This document shows, piece by piece, positions 6,902 to 15,715 of a stretch of DNA of 52,824 nucleotides. A program made the position numbers and the translations under genes. The notes beneath the pieces are model-generated. The model was not told the DNA's origin. It saw only the letters and a program-made list of their open reading frames with translations, and did no database searches. This DNA is from JAGOLU01 sp964542665 (GTDB lineage: Bacteria > Patescibacteriota > Microgenomatia > UBA1406 > GWC2-37-13), in the NCBI GenBank assembly GCA_964542665.1, contig CAZIUF010000004.1, positions 1 through 52,824 on the forward strand, written 5' to 3'. How positions within the stretch are numbered: the stretch's first letter is position 1; each line of letters starts with the position of its first letter.

Positions 6902-9112
6902 ATGAGCTTACTCCAATCGATATTTAACAAGAAACCAAAGAGGGATTTATTCCACGGTCTTTTGCTTACCGAGACTGGTTTTGTTCATTATATCTTTGAG
7001 AAAACAGCGACAGATATCAGTATCGATTATGAGGATTCACACGTATATTCTCAAAAGTTCGATAAAGTCTTGGATGATGTTGATGAAGCGCTTTTTGAGT
7101 CAGAAAAAAAGATGAATCAGAAGATTGACTCAATCATATTCTTTGTCCCAACGTATTCTGTTGAGGCACATAACAAAGAAGTATCGCAACCCTATAGGAG
7201 AGTGATCTCAGAAATAGTAAAAAATCTTGAGCTGAACGCGATGGGATATATCGAAATGTTCGATATATTCAAGTCATTCCTTCCCAAGCATACGTTCACT
7301 TATATAGAGGCTGATATGTCACAGTCGCTCATCGGGGTGGTTACAGATGACACACTGACTCATCGTCAGATGATGAGCACCGATACTGCAAATATTGTGA
7401 GGAGAGTACATAAACTCAGCCAACTCGGTTCGCAGGTAGTTGTCCAAGCCCATAATCAAGTCATAGCAGATCAGATCAGTCACGAACTTGAAGGATATGC
7501 ATGTACTGCGCTTTCTCACACCGATTTCAATCTCGGATTATTACAACTCCTACAGGTGCAGCTATTGGGAATCGTTCCCGACCCTGTCAGTAGTGAGCCA
7601 GCAGTAGAGGACCCGTTACTAGCGATGATGCCTGATGACACGGTCGAAAGTGAAGAAAACATACCTACGAATTCCGAGGTTACTTACTCAAAACACACCC
7701 TTACAACCTCCGATGAACCAGCGATCGAGACACCGCCTATCGATACTCAAGCTGCAGCCGCGACTATAGAAAATGTCCAGATCCTACATAAACCAAAGCA
7801 CGGAGATGTGGTACAGGGTTTCAAACTACACCATAGCGTAAAGAAAAATGTCCCAGTTGATTTTCTCACTTCAGACACGGAAATGACATCAAAAGTTGCA
7901 GAGGACGGACTGCTACAAGAGTCTGTAAAGTCAGTCAATGATGAGGCACTAGAGACGATCGAACAAGATGAAGAAGAGGTCACCGTCCCCAACAAATATC
8001 CAAGCAAGATGCGATGGCTGTATATGCTATTTCTGCTTGTGGGCGCAGGCGTCATATTAGCAGCGGTGTACGAATATGTATTTCATATAGTGAAGATTGA
8101 TATTGTCATGCCCACCCGAGCGTATCAAAAGGAAATCCAGTTGATGGGTATACCAGTGACGAAATCTGTTGAAGAAAAAGAAGTATCCGTTGATATTCCC
8201 GTGACAGGCAAACGTGATATCGGAGAGCGAGCAAAGGGACAGATCAGTATCCTGAACTTTCAAAACAAAGTTGCATCATTGAGTGCGGGCACAAAACTGA
8301 TTTCAGGTGACAGTACATATCAACTAGACAGCGACGTGGTGCTTGATGCGGCAAAGATCAATCTAGAAAAGCGCTCGATTGATGCAACCTCCAAATCAGT
8401 GCCCGCATCCGCAACATTTATCGGACCAGCTGGAAATATAGAGAAAAATAAGCAACTTACGGTCGTTGATGTTGAACCTTCTGCGATGGCAGGTATAGTT
8501 GAGACGTCATTTACCGGTGGCACCAGCAAATCAGTCTCGGCAGTTTCTTCAGCAGATATCAAATCTCTTAGACTTGCGATAGCTGATAAAGCAAAAGTAG
8601 TGACTACATCACTCTTGGGTACCAAACCTCAAGACTCACTCACCTTGGATAGTATTTCAAAGGTCGATGTAGGTGATATTGATTTTAGTGCTTCTGCAGG
8701 ACAAGTTGCCTCACAGCTGAGTGGTACGGCACAAGTGAAATCAGAACTATATTCAGTCCAAAAATCCTTAATTGAGCAAAAAACTCACACTGAAATGATC
8801 AAGTCTGATCCGTATGCTCGATCTACAGAGGGCGTGAGCCAGTATGTTTTCAAAGATGTGATTATGAGTGAGGCAGGTGACACGGCGGATATAGTACTTG
8901 ATCATCAAACCAAGGTATTTACCTCAATCCCCGTAGATCAGATTAAAGCTTACATAAAACCAGCTCTCATCGAGGCAAGTACAGCCTCGTTAAAAAGCGA
9001 GCTGAAGGCGACAAACATAGTCGTTACCGACATATCAGCCTTCAAAATTTGGGGAGGATATCTGCCATTATTCAAGAAAAACATCGATATTTCGGTGACT
9101 CCTGAAAAGTAA
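6902..9112 (+). CDS. Large membrane protein: actin-like N-terminus plus baseplate-J-like exported domain
   Basis: About 736 residues in three parts. Residues 1-230 resemble actin-fold pilus/cell-division ATPases of the PilM type (LLTETGFVHYIF, IIFFVPTYSVE, YIEADMSQSLIGVV), but without a motif clear enough to prove ATP binding. Residues 230-365 are acidic and low in complexity. A transmembrane helix follows (LYMLFLLVGAGVILAAVYEY), then about 370 exported residues rich in T, S, K and V (VPVTGKRDIGERAKGQISIL, LSAGTKLISG), resembling baseplate-J-like domains. It could link a cytoplasmic assembly to the cell surface. No phage genes are nearby, so a phage origin is unlikely. Family placement is from memory of similar CPR proteins. 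Confidence 0.6.
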   Translation: MSLLQSIFNKKPKRDLFHGLLLTETGFVHYIFEKTATDISIDYEDSHVYSQKFDKVLDDVDEALFESEKKMNQKIDSIIFFVPTYSVEAHNKEVSQPYRRVISEIVKNLELNAMGYIEMFDIFKSFLPKHTFTYIEADMSQSLIGVVTDDTLTHRQMMSTDTANIVRRVHKLSQLGSQVVVQAHNQVIADQISHELEGYACTALSHTDFNLGLLQLLQVQLLGIVPDPVSSEPAVEDPLLAMMPDDTVESEENIPTNSEVTYSKHTLTTSDEPAIETPPIDTQAAAATIENVQILHKPKHGDVVQGFKLHHSVKKNVPVDFLTSDTEMTSKVAEDGLLQESVKSVNDEALETIEQDEEEVTVPNKYPSKMRWLYMLFLLVGAGVILAAVYEYVFHIVKIDIVMPTRAYQKEIQLMGIPVTKSVEEKEVSVDIPVTGKRDIGERAKGQISILNFQNKVASLSAGTKLISGDSTYQLDSDVVLDAAKINLEKRSIDATSKSVPASATFIGPAGNIEKNKQLTVVDVEPSAMAGIVETSFTGGTSKSVSAVSSADIKSLRLAIADKAKVVTTSLLGTKPQDSLTLDSISKVDVGDIDFSASAGQVASQLSGTAQVKSELYSVQKSLIEQKTHTEMIKSDPYARSTEGVSQYVFKDVIMSEAGDTADIVLDHQTKVFTSIPVDQIKAYIKPALIEASTASLKSELKATNIVVTDISAFKIWGGYLPLFKKNIDISVTPEK

Positions 9113-9144
9113 AAAGAAAATCTGAACCTCCCCCCAGTATTATG

Positions 9145-9174
9145 TTGCAAACTGATGAGTGATCAGTGTATTAT
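9145..9174 (+). promoter_or_regulatory. Sortase promoter
   Basis: TTGCAA, an 18-nt spacer and TATTAT, with 6 nt to the ATG at 9181. A leaderless mRNA is expected. Confidence 0.6.
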
Positions 9175-9180
9175 GTGCCC

Positions 9181-9939
9181 ATGTCTCAGAGTGTATATAT
9201 CAAGCACGTTCCAAGCACCAAAAAGTTGACAATCCTTTTTCTTTCCTATGTATCTATGACTATTGGATTTGGTCTTCTTTTTTGGACGGTGTACCCGATA
9301 CTCAGCTATGTGTTGAGTCAACAGCTTAATAGCTATGATCGTTACCTTTCTCCAGTCAAAGTAGTTATCAAAAATGCATCGACAGACGTACTTGGTTCAA
9401 ATACTGCTTTGAGTCAAAATGTGCGCCAGTTTATCCAAGTGCAGGATTGGTTTCCATCTCGTCCTCAGAAGCTTGCTTCCGACCAAACATCTATACCTTA
9501 CACACAGTATTGGATTAGTATTCCAAAGCTCGCGATCAAAAATGCCAAGGTTGGTGTGGGCAGTGATGATTTGTCCAAAGAGCTAATACATTATCTTCCC
9601 ACATCAGCACCTGGCGAATACGGCAGTGTAAATATTTTCGGACACTCGTCGCTTCCTCAGCTTTACAATGTGAAGGATTACAAAACGATATTTACCTATT
9701 TACCAAATCTGAGCATTGGAGACACAGTGCAGGTGAATGCGGGCGATCAACAATACGAATATGAAGTATTCGATATGTTTGTCGTCAAGCCAGATCAGGT
9801 ATCTGTGCTTGAACCAAAGTATGACGCTTCGTATCTAACCCTGATCACTTGTGTTCCACCAGGTACCTATTGGAACAGACTTGTGGTAAAAGCAAAACTA
9901 AAGTACTTGCCGTTTAAGGGAGAACCAAAAAGAGTGTAG
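9181..9939 (+). CDS. Sortase (class D/E-like transpeptidase)
   Basis: A 252-residue membrane-anchored sortase. Seen: a transmembrane helix at about 17-46, then the beta-barrel with ISIPKLAIKNAKV, the catalytic histidine in FGHSS (H155), the catalytic cysteine in LITCVPPGT (C224) and the arginine in WNRLVV (R233). All three active-site residues are present. Sortases cut a C-terminal sorting signal and join the protein to cell wall or pilus subunits. No substrate with an obvious LPxTG-like signal is seen in the window. The ATG at 9181 is chosen over a GTG 15 nt upstream because of the promoter spacing. Confidence 0.9.
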   Translation: MSQSVYIKHVPSTKKLTILFLSYVSMTIGFGLLFWTVYPILSYVLSQQLNSYDRYLSPVKVVIKNASTDVLGSNTALSQNVRQFIQVQDWFPSRPQKLASDQTSIPYTQYWISIPKLAIKNAKVGVGSDDLSKELIHYLPTSAPGEYGSVNIFGHSSLPQLYNVKDYKTIFTYLPNLSIGDTVQVNAGDQQYEYEVFDMFVVKPDQVSVLEPKYDASYLTLITCVPPGTYWNRLVVKAKLKYLPFKGEPKRV

Positions 9940-9959
9940 GACATGCGATCAAAATGAGC

Positions 9960-9987
9960 TTGATAGCAGTATACTATAAGGTATAAT
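9960..9987 (+). promoter_or_regulatory. Strong sigma-70-type promoter of the PBP gene
   Basis: TTGATA, a 16-nt spacer and a perfect TATAAT, followed by 7 nt and the ATG at 9995. This is the clearest promoter in the window and predicts transcription starting at the start codon. Confidence 0.75.
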
Positions 9988-9994
9988 ATCGACT

Positions 9995-12445
9995 ATGTCC
10001 GTTACTTTGTCCCGAATCACTTCACTGCGTCCGAAAAGACTACTCCTTGTATCAGTCATCACGTTGATTCGTCTGCTTATCTCTTTAGGTGAGACTACAA
10101 GATATATTTTTATTGAACCAGTTATTATTGTTTTCAAACATCTTAAAGCATTCGCATATCTTGCAGTTCATCTGACTTTTGTAACTAAAGTTACATTAGC
10201 AAACATATTTTCTATTGTTGCAAGACAGCTTCGTACGGGGATAGTTCGCACACTCCTGGTCATCATTGTGTTTATTGCTTTATTGAGGCAAGGCGCAAAC
10301 AAACTCTATCTGAACATATCAGAAGATGTCAAAAAATTTGCATTACGACTGAGTCTTATACGAGCTCGAGTAATCAAAGTACTTTCTTGGAGACCAAAAT
10401 CTAAAGTAGTTGTCTTGCAACTTCCCTTTAAGTCTACATACAAGGATCGAATCATAACCCCATTAAGTACAGCTATCCTCAGGGTGAGGTTTTTTGTATT
10501 GTTCGGACTGATTTTGTCGATCGGAGTCTCTGTCTATGGGATATATGTATTTTTTGTCGGTCTGCCGTCCCCAACCAATATTGGGAAAATCAATTATGCC
10601 CTCACCACACACATTTATGATCGCAATGACAAACCGTTGTATGAGATGTACCACGATACCAATCGCACCCCCATCAGACTTGCCAATCTTAATCCCCATG
10701 TCGCACAAGCGACTATTGCCATAGAGGACAAGGACTTTTACCATCATTTCGGCATCTCGCCAATAGGTGGGATTGCACGCGCAGTCAAGGATTGGATCAT
10801 CAAGCGGCAGGTGCAGGGTGGCTCAACGATCACACAGCAGCTGGTCAAAATGTCTCTACTTTCATCTGAACGGACTATTACCCGTAAGATTAAGGAGGCA
10901 GTAGTTGCGCTGCAGACAGAACGGATGTATTCAAAAAATCAAATACTCGAGATGTATTTGAATCAAGTACCCTATGGAGGATCAGCATACGGCATCGAGG
11001 AAGCGAGCCGAACTTACTTTGATAAACACGCCTCAGATCTCACTCTTGCAGAGACCGCACTCCTTGCTGGACTTCCACAGGCGCCTACTGCTTACTCACC
11101 ATTTACTCATCCTGACCAGGCGATCATCAGGAGAAATCAAGTGCTGACTGCTATGTTTGATCAAGGATATATTAATGAATCACAACTACGAAGTGCACAA
11201 AAAGAAGTTCCAAACTTTGCTACCAATATCACATCAATCCAGGCACCCCACTTTGTGTTTTATGCAAAACAGCAAATGGAAAATACGCTTACTGATGTCG
11301 ATCTTGATAGAGCGGGACTACATGTACAGACATCTCTTGATTTGGACATACAAAAGCGTGCACAAACCATACTGCAAGAGGAGCTAGAAAAAATAAAATA
11401 CCTAGATGTCTCAAACGGAGCTATATTAGTGACCAATCCTAAGACAGGGGAGATACTTGCTATGGTGGGATCATCAGGATATTTCACTGCGGGTAACTAT
11501 GGCGCTTTTAACGTCACTACTGCGCTGCGTCAGCCTGGATCATCTTTTAAACCACTTCTGTATGCGTATGCACTCCAGAGAGGCTATACCTCAGCGACCA
11601 TGATAGATGATTCACCTGTATCTTATTTCACGCCTGAACTATATCGACCAGTGAACTACGACGGTAAGTTTCATGGACGAGTCACTCTACGCACTGCACT
11701 TGCCAACTCGTACAACATCCCCGCAGTCAAGTTGATTGAAAAAGTTGGAGTACTCAACTTGATCGATTTTGCACGGACGATCGGGATAGACACGTGGGAA
11801 GATACATCGCGATTTGGCCTATCATTATCTCTGGGTGGAGGAGAGGTTACGATGACAGATATGGCTGAGGCATACAGTGTATTGGCGAATCAAGGCATAC
11901 GGACCAATCTGACGCCACTTAAACGGGTCACTGATGCGAGTAAAACAGATCTCGATATTGCAGTTCCCGAATCTGAGCAAGTGATTGATCCTGCGTATTC
12001 ATATATTGTTTCAGATATCCTATCTGACAATCAGGCGCGAGCGAGTGCATTTGGATATGGATCAAAACTCGAAATACCTGGGTATAAAGTAGCAGTCAAA
12101 ACCGGTACTACTGACTCAAAAAAGGATAACTGGACAATAGGATACACACCAGACTATCTAGTCGTGGTCTGGGTGGGCAACAATGATGGAAGACCGATGA
12201 ACCCATACCTCACTTCGGGTGTCACTGGTGCAGCGCCTATCTGGAACCGCGTAATGCAATATCTCCTTGACGAAAAAGGTCAAAAGAAAAAGGACTGGTA
12301 TGAGCGTCCATCCAATATAGTTATGAAAACATGTTATGGCAAAAATGAAACCTTTATTTCGGGCACGGAAAACTCTGTTCCTTGCGTGGCTCCCACACCA
12401 AACCCTGAGTTGGTAAAAAAAGAAGACGAGCACAAAAATCCGTAA
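9995..12445 (+). CDS. Class A penicillin-binding protein (transglycosylase/transpeptidase) with long N-terminal extension
   Basis: A bifunctional peptidoglycan synthase of 816 residues. Transglycosylase (family 51): IAIEDKDFYHHFGI with catalytic E244, and GGSTITQQLVK at 275-285. Transpeptidase: SSFK at 516-519 (nucleophile S516), SYN at 572-574 and KTGT at 702-705. The membrane helix that normally sits near the N-terminus is at about 165-190 here. Before it are about 160 extra residues with several hydrophobic stretches (LLLVSVITLIRLLISL, LLVIIVFIALL) and basic linkers, which I do not recognise. Neighbours sortase, VanW and prepilin peptidase fit an envelope cluster. All catalytic motifs are intact. 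Confidence 0.95.
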   Translation: MSVTLSRITSLRPKRLLLVSVITLIRLLISLGETTRYIFIEPVIIVFKHLKAFAYLAVHLTFVTKVTLANIFSIVARQLRTGIVRTLLVIIVFIALLRQGANKLYLNISEDVKKFALRLSLIRARVIKVLSWRPKSKVVVLQLPFKSTYKDRIITPLSTAILRVRFFVLFGLILSIGVSVYGIYVFFVGLPSPTNIGKINYALTTHIYDRNDKPLYEMYHDTNRTPIRLANLNPHVAQATIAIEDKDFYHHFGISPIGGIARAVKDWIIKRQVQGGSTITQQLVKMSLLSSERTITRKIKEAVVALQTERMYSKNQILEMYLNQVPYGGSAYGIEEASRTYFDKHASDLTLAETALLAGLPQAPTAYSPFTHPDQAIIRRNQVLTAMFDQGYINESQLRSAQKEVPNFATNITSIQAPHFVFYAKQQMENTLTDVDLDRAGLHVQTSLDLDIQKRAQTILQEELEKIKYLDVSNGAILVTNPKTGEILAMVGSSGYFTAGNYGAFNVTTALRQPGSSFKPLLYAYALQRGYTSATMIDDSPVSYFTPELYRPVNYDGKFHGRVTLRTALANSYNIPAVKLIEKVGVLNLIDFARTIGIDTWEDTSRFGLSLSLGGGEVTMTDMAEAYSVLANQGIRTNLTPLKRVTDASKTDLDIAVPESEQVIDPAYSYIVSDILSDNQARASAFGYGSKLEIPGYKVAVKTGTTDSKKDNWTIGYTPDYLVVVWVGNNDGRPMNPYLTSGVTGAAPIWNRVMQYLLDEKGQKKKDWYERPSNIVMKTCYGKNETFISGTENSVPCVAPTPNPELVKKEDEHKNP

Positions 12446-12499
12446 CTACTCAGATATTATGATTCAAGCAGCGCTGTTGCCGTGTCATACCCCGTCGGG

Positions 12500-12505
12500 T
12501 ATACT
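12500..12505 (+). promoter_or_regulatory. -10 box of the prepilin peptidase gene
   Basis: TATACT, then 9 nt, then the ATG at 12515. No clear -35 is seen. Confidence 0.5.
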
Positions 12506-12514
12506 GAAAGACTT

Positions 12515-13306
12515 ATGGAGATTGTTGTTTTATTATATGTCTTTGCTTTCTTTGAAGGGTCAATCATTGGGTCATTTTTAAATGTACTTATTGATCGACT
12601 TCCGAACAAAAAGTCTCTGCTTGGTAGATCGCATTGTGATGGGTGTAAACGTCATCTTGGTATCCATGAGCTTATTCCCATCTTCTCCTATCTTTTTCAA
12701 AAGGGAGTCTCAATCTGTTGTCATCGCAAACTCAAGATCCAATACCCACTCATTGAGCTGCTGTCTGCTTCATCATTCGTCTTGATAGTAGGTCTATATC
12801 ACTACTTATTTGGAGTTGATAGACTGTTTACAGAGTTGCCCGTTGTTATCACGCTTTTCGCTCTGGCGGCGATCACTATCGCCATATCAGTCATCGATTT
12901 CCGCCACCACATCATCCCTGATGAGCTCCAAATTTGTCTGATCATTGCCGCACTTGCACACACATATTTTGCTGGTCATTGGTCTGTCGTATCGCTTATG
13001 GCTGGATTGATTGTGGCCCAGCCGCTCCTCATGATCTACATGTTGACCCGTGGACGAGGGATGGGATTCGGCGATGTGAAACTAGAGGTAGGACTCGGTA
13101 TCTGGCTCGGCATCTTGCCAGGACTGCTTGGAGTGTATTTGGGTTTTTTAATCGGTGCGATATTTGGCGTATCCCTCCTCATTATTAAACGAGCAAAGAG
13201 ACAGAGTCATATCGCATTTGGTCCGTCTTTACTTTTGGGTGCGTGGATATCCTATTTCGTTGGAAACATGGTGATTATGTTCTATCGAGGGCTTCTTGGT
13301 CTTTAA
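12515..13306 (+). CDS. Prepilin peptidase (type IV leader peptidase, PilD/GspO family)
   Basis: A 263-residue polytopic membrane aspartyl protease that cuts type IV prepilin leaders and usually methylates the new N-terminus. Seen: N-terminal GSFLNVLIDRLP; CDGC at 41-44; first catalytic aspartate in IDFRHHIIPDE (D128); second in GFGDVKL; about seven hydrophobic segments. The second zinc pair is odd: by alignment with the usual RGRCRHCG pattern, the first cysteine is serine, leaving SICC. Zinc binding may therefore be altered, which mainly bears on the methyltransferase half. No pilin genes are in the window, so a type IV pilus elsewhere is inferred. Confidence 0.92.
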   Translation: MEIVVLLYVFAFFEGSIIGSFLNVLIDRLPNKKSLLGRSHCDGCKRHLGIHELIPIFSYLFQKGVSICCHRKLKIQYPLIELLSASSFVLIVGLYHYLFGVDRLFTELPVVITLFALAAITIAISVIDFRHHIIPDELQICLIIAALAHTYFAGHWSVVSLMAGLIVAQPLLMIYMLTRGRGMGFGDVKLEVGLGIWLGILPGLLGVYLGFLIGAIFGVSLLIIKRAKRQSHIAFGPSLLLGAWISYFVGNMVIMFYRGLLGL

Positions 13307-13312
13307 GCTAAT

Positions 13313-14596
13313 TCACCAAGTGAAAGGCCTCAGTTTTTCAGGTATATCGATCAATCCATCTTCTTGCTGATAGTTTTCCATGATGGCGATCATGATCCGT
13401 CCTAGGGCAAATGCAGTCGCGTCATTGGTATGTACATATTCTGTCGAACCTTCATTGCGCTTCACCCGGGTGTTGAGCCGACGTGCTTGGTAGTCAGTCA
13501 TATAATCAGCTGTGTGAGTCTCGCGATATGTGTTTTGACCAGGCATCCATGCATTGATATCCCATCCGCTTGCATTGGGCTTTCCGATGTCGAAAGTACA
13601 TTTCTGGATGAGCTGGTAAGGTATCTCAAGCGCCTGCATGAGATATTCCTGAATTGCGACCATCAAACGGTGCTCGTCTATACCTGTTTCAGGTGTTGAA
13701 AATGTTTCCATTTCGAGTTTATCAAACTGATGCATTCGTAAGATTCCTTCAGTATCTTTTCCATACGTCCCTGCCTCACGACGGAAACTTGTGAGATAGC
13801 CAACATATCTGATTGGGAACATATTTTCGGGCAATGTTTCATTCCAATACATCGAGCCCATGGTATGCTCCGCGCTTCCTTGGAGCCAAAGGTCATCTTC
13901 GCCCGGGCCAACTTGATAGCGTTCTTCACGAGGCTCGAGTCGATCCATAGCCGAATAGGGTGCTGTTTTGATCATAGCTGGCGGAAGTATTGGCGTGAAT
14001 GGCTTGCTGCTGATCTTGAGACCGTGATCGCTGATGATTTTTTTAAGTATTTCTTCGTCGCCGAGAGTTTTCATCACAAACTGTACTATGGCAAACTGCA
14101 GCTTAACGAGATCACCTTTGAGATAGACAAAGCGACTTCCTGCGACTTTTGATGCGCGCTCTTTATCTATGAGATCTCTTGATTCACCGATCTGCCAGTG
14201 CGTTTTGGGAGTAAATGCAAATTTTCTTTTTGTTCCCCACTCTTTGACCACTTTGTTTTCTTCCTCGCTATGTCCAACAGGGACATCAGGAAGTGGAACA
14301 TTGGGGATTGAGAGAAGCAGAGGAGTCAGCTGCGAGGTGCAAGCCCCTAGCTTTTCCTCGACTAGTTTTATTTGGTCCTTGATCCGCTTTCCTTCACTCC
14401 GTGCTTTTTCAGGATCCGTTTTCCCGAGCTTTGCGAGTTCGTTGCGCTGAGTACGTAGATCCTGATCCTCTTTTTGTATATCTCGCAGCTCGGTGTCAAG
14501 TTTGAGAACAGTTTCAATATCGACAGTTTTACTCTTGTCAGCCGCTGCCTTGATATATATTTCTGGATGTTGGCGAAGATGGTTGAGGTCAATCAT
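13313..14596 (-). CDS. serS: Seryl-tRNA synthetase
   Basis: A class II synthetase of 427 residues, the usual length, charging tRNA-Ser. Seen: the N-terminal coiled-coil arm (about 25-105) that holds the long variable arm of tRNA-Ser; the motif 2 region TSFRREAGTYGKDTEGILR; and motif 3 in the C-terminal NDATAFALGRIMIAIMENYQ. The start at ATG 14596 is preferred to a TTG 15 nt upstream because TACAAT ends 6 nt before it. Convergent with the prepilin peptidase gene (6 nt between stops) and divergent from ybaK. Confidence 0.97.
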   Translation of the reverse strand: MIDLNHLRQHPEIYIKAAADKSKTVDIETVLKLDTELRDIQKEDQDLRTQRNELAKLGKTDPEKARSEGKRIKDQIKLVEEKLGACTSQLTPLLLSIPNVPLPDVPVGHSEEENKVVKEWGTKRKFAFTPKTHWQIGESRDLIDKERASKVAGSRFVYLKGDLVKLQFAIVQFVMKTLGDEEILKKIISDHGLKISSKPFTPILPPAMIKTAPYSAMDRLEPREERYQVGPGEDDLWLQGSAEHTMGSMYWNETLPENMFPIRYVGYLTSFRREAGTYGKDTEGILRMHQFDKLEMETFSTPETGIDEHRLMVAIQEYLMQALEIPYQLIQKCTFDIGKPNASGWDINAWMPGQNTYRETHTADYMTDYQARRLNTRVKRNEGSTEYVHTNDATAFALGRIMIAIMENYQQEDGLIDIPEKLRPFTW

Positions 14597-14602
14597 GGAG
14601 AT

Positions 14603-14608
14603 ATTGTA
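14603..14608 (-). promoter_or_regulatory. -10 box of serS
   Basis: TACAAT on the minus strand, 6 nt before the serS ATG. It predicts a leaderless mRNA. Confidence 0.55.
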
Positions 14609-14654
14609 CAACTTCTTGGATAATATGGGTGTTGCATATATACCCTCACCTTCT

Positions 14655-14704
14655 GAATCCCTCCCTTGGGAGGGGGGACCGCGTCAGACGCGGTGGAAGG
14701 GGTT
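14655..14704. repeat. Double-palindrome intergenic element
   Basis: Two adjacent hairpins: CCCTCCC-TT-GGGAGGG, and ACCGCGTC-A-GACGCGGT (8 bp, perfect). It lies in the divergent gap between serS and ybaK. Sequence and shape differ from the GTCAT elements, so it is probably another repeat family. Only one copy is in the window. Confidence 0.6.
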
Positions 14705-14748
14705 TGACTAAAAGAGCAGGTAAAGTGAATACTATGTAATTAATACTT

Positions 14749-14757
14749 TGATATCAT
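14749..14757 (+). promoter_or_regulatory. Extended -10 of the ybaK-like gene
   Basis: TGATATCAT (TGnTATCAT) with 8 nt to the ATG at 14766. Confidence 0.5.
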
Positions 14758-14765
14758 TCCCATCT

Positions 14766-15278
14766 ATGACACCCCTTGACCTATACCATCCCGTTGTGTC
14801 AGAAATCATGGCTATCCTCACAAAAGGAGCATACTGGCATGAGGTGTGGGAGCATGAGCCAGTCACCACCAGTGAGGAAGCTGCTAAAGTCAGGCATGGA
14901 TATAGCCTATCGCAAGGTGCCAAAGCTATCATCATCAAGTTTGAGAAGGCACAAGGTGCTGATAGTAAACAGTATGCGATGCTCGTTCTCCCTGGAGACG
15001 CAAAGATCGATAATAAAAAAGTGAAACAACTGCTTGGTTTAGGAAAGTTTAGCTTTGCGAACCCAGAAGAGTTGACCAAAGTCACTCGAGGAGTCGAGCG
15101 TGGTGGTGTGCCGCCGTGGGGCAACTTGTTTGCGTTGCACGTGTATGCAGATATATCCCTGTCACAACACGAAAAGATTATCTTCAATGCAGGTGACCGA
15201 CGTTTCTCGATTGCAATGAAATATCATGATTATGTTACTCTGGTACAGCCGACCGTGGTCGATATCATTGCATCTTGA
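14766..15278 (+). CDS. YbaK/EbsC-family aminoacyl-tRNA deacylase
   Basis: A 170-residue single-domain protein of the prolyl-tRNA editing family (YbaK, ProX, INS domain), which hydrolyses mischarged tRNA in trans. Seen: KGAKAIIIK-type core (SQGAKAIIIKFEKA) with the conserved lysine expected in the active site, LVLPGDAKIDNKKVKQLLG, and GGVPPWGN in place of the usual GxxxPFG loop. The residue it edits cannot be told from sequence alone. It lies beside serS, divergently. Its 3' end overlaps the convergent HIT gene by 14 nt. Confidence 0.85.
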   Translation: MTPLDLYHPVVSEIMAILTKGAYWHEVWEHEPVTTSEEAAKVRHGYSLSQGAKAIIIKFEKAQGADSKQYAMLVLPGDAKIDNKKVKQLLGLGKFSFANPEELTKVTRGVERGGVPPWGNLFALHVYADISLSQHEKIIFNAGDRRFSIAMKYHDYVTLVQPTVVDIIAS

Positions 15279-15651
15279 GTAGTTTTTGTAGTCCCACTGC
15301 ATCTTCGTGAGTTAGTTTCGAGATGTATTTTGGATCGATTGGATGACCATGATCGATAGGGATGAGCTTCACATGGACATGAGGCACTTCGAGACCTTCC
15401 AGCACCATGCCGATACGCTCTACTTTTAACGCTTTTTTCATATGTATCGCAACTTTCTTGGCAAGCAACAGAAGTTGCGTATATTGCTCATCATTCATAT
15501 CAAATACATAGTCTATTGGGCTTTTTGGGATGACCAACACCTGCCCTGGATGGATCGGACCGATATCGAGTATCACAATATGTGCAACGTCCTCATAGAT
15601 CGTATAACTGGGGATCTCGCGGGCTATGATTTTCTCAAAGATTGTTGGCAT
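15265..15651 (-). CDS. HIT family protein with variant triad (H-x-H-x-K)
   Basis: A 128-residue histidine-triad protein, a family of nucleotide hydrolases and transferases. Seen: N-terminal FEKIIAREIPSYTIYED and IHPGQVLVIPK, typical of bacterial HIT proteins, and the triad region VPHVHVKLIP. The first two histidines (H91, H93) are kept, and H93 is the expected nucleophile; the third position is lysine (K95). The family usually has histidine there, so activity may be altered. The start gives the normal N-terminus. Convergent with ybaK, 14-nt overlap. Confidence 0.88.
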   Translation of the reverse strand: MPTIFEKIIAREIPSYTIYEDVAHIVILDIGPIHPGQVLVIPKSPIDYVFDMNDEQYTQLLLLAKKVAIHMKKALKVERIGMVLEGLEVPHVHVKLIPIDHGHPIDPKYISKLTHEDAVGLQKLLKMQ

Positions 15652-15715
15652 AAGTGAAAAAGTATTGAGCTCAAAGCTACGAGCTTCAAGTGATTAAATT
15701 AATCACACATCTAAG

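Noticed and set aside
6902..9112. Prophage, because of the baseplate-J-like part
   Set aside because: No capsid, terminase, tail, integrase or lysis genes are nearby, and the protein has a membrane helix. Baseplate-J-like domains occur in CPR surface proteins.
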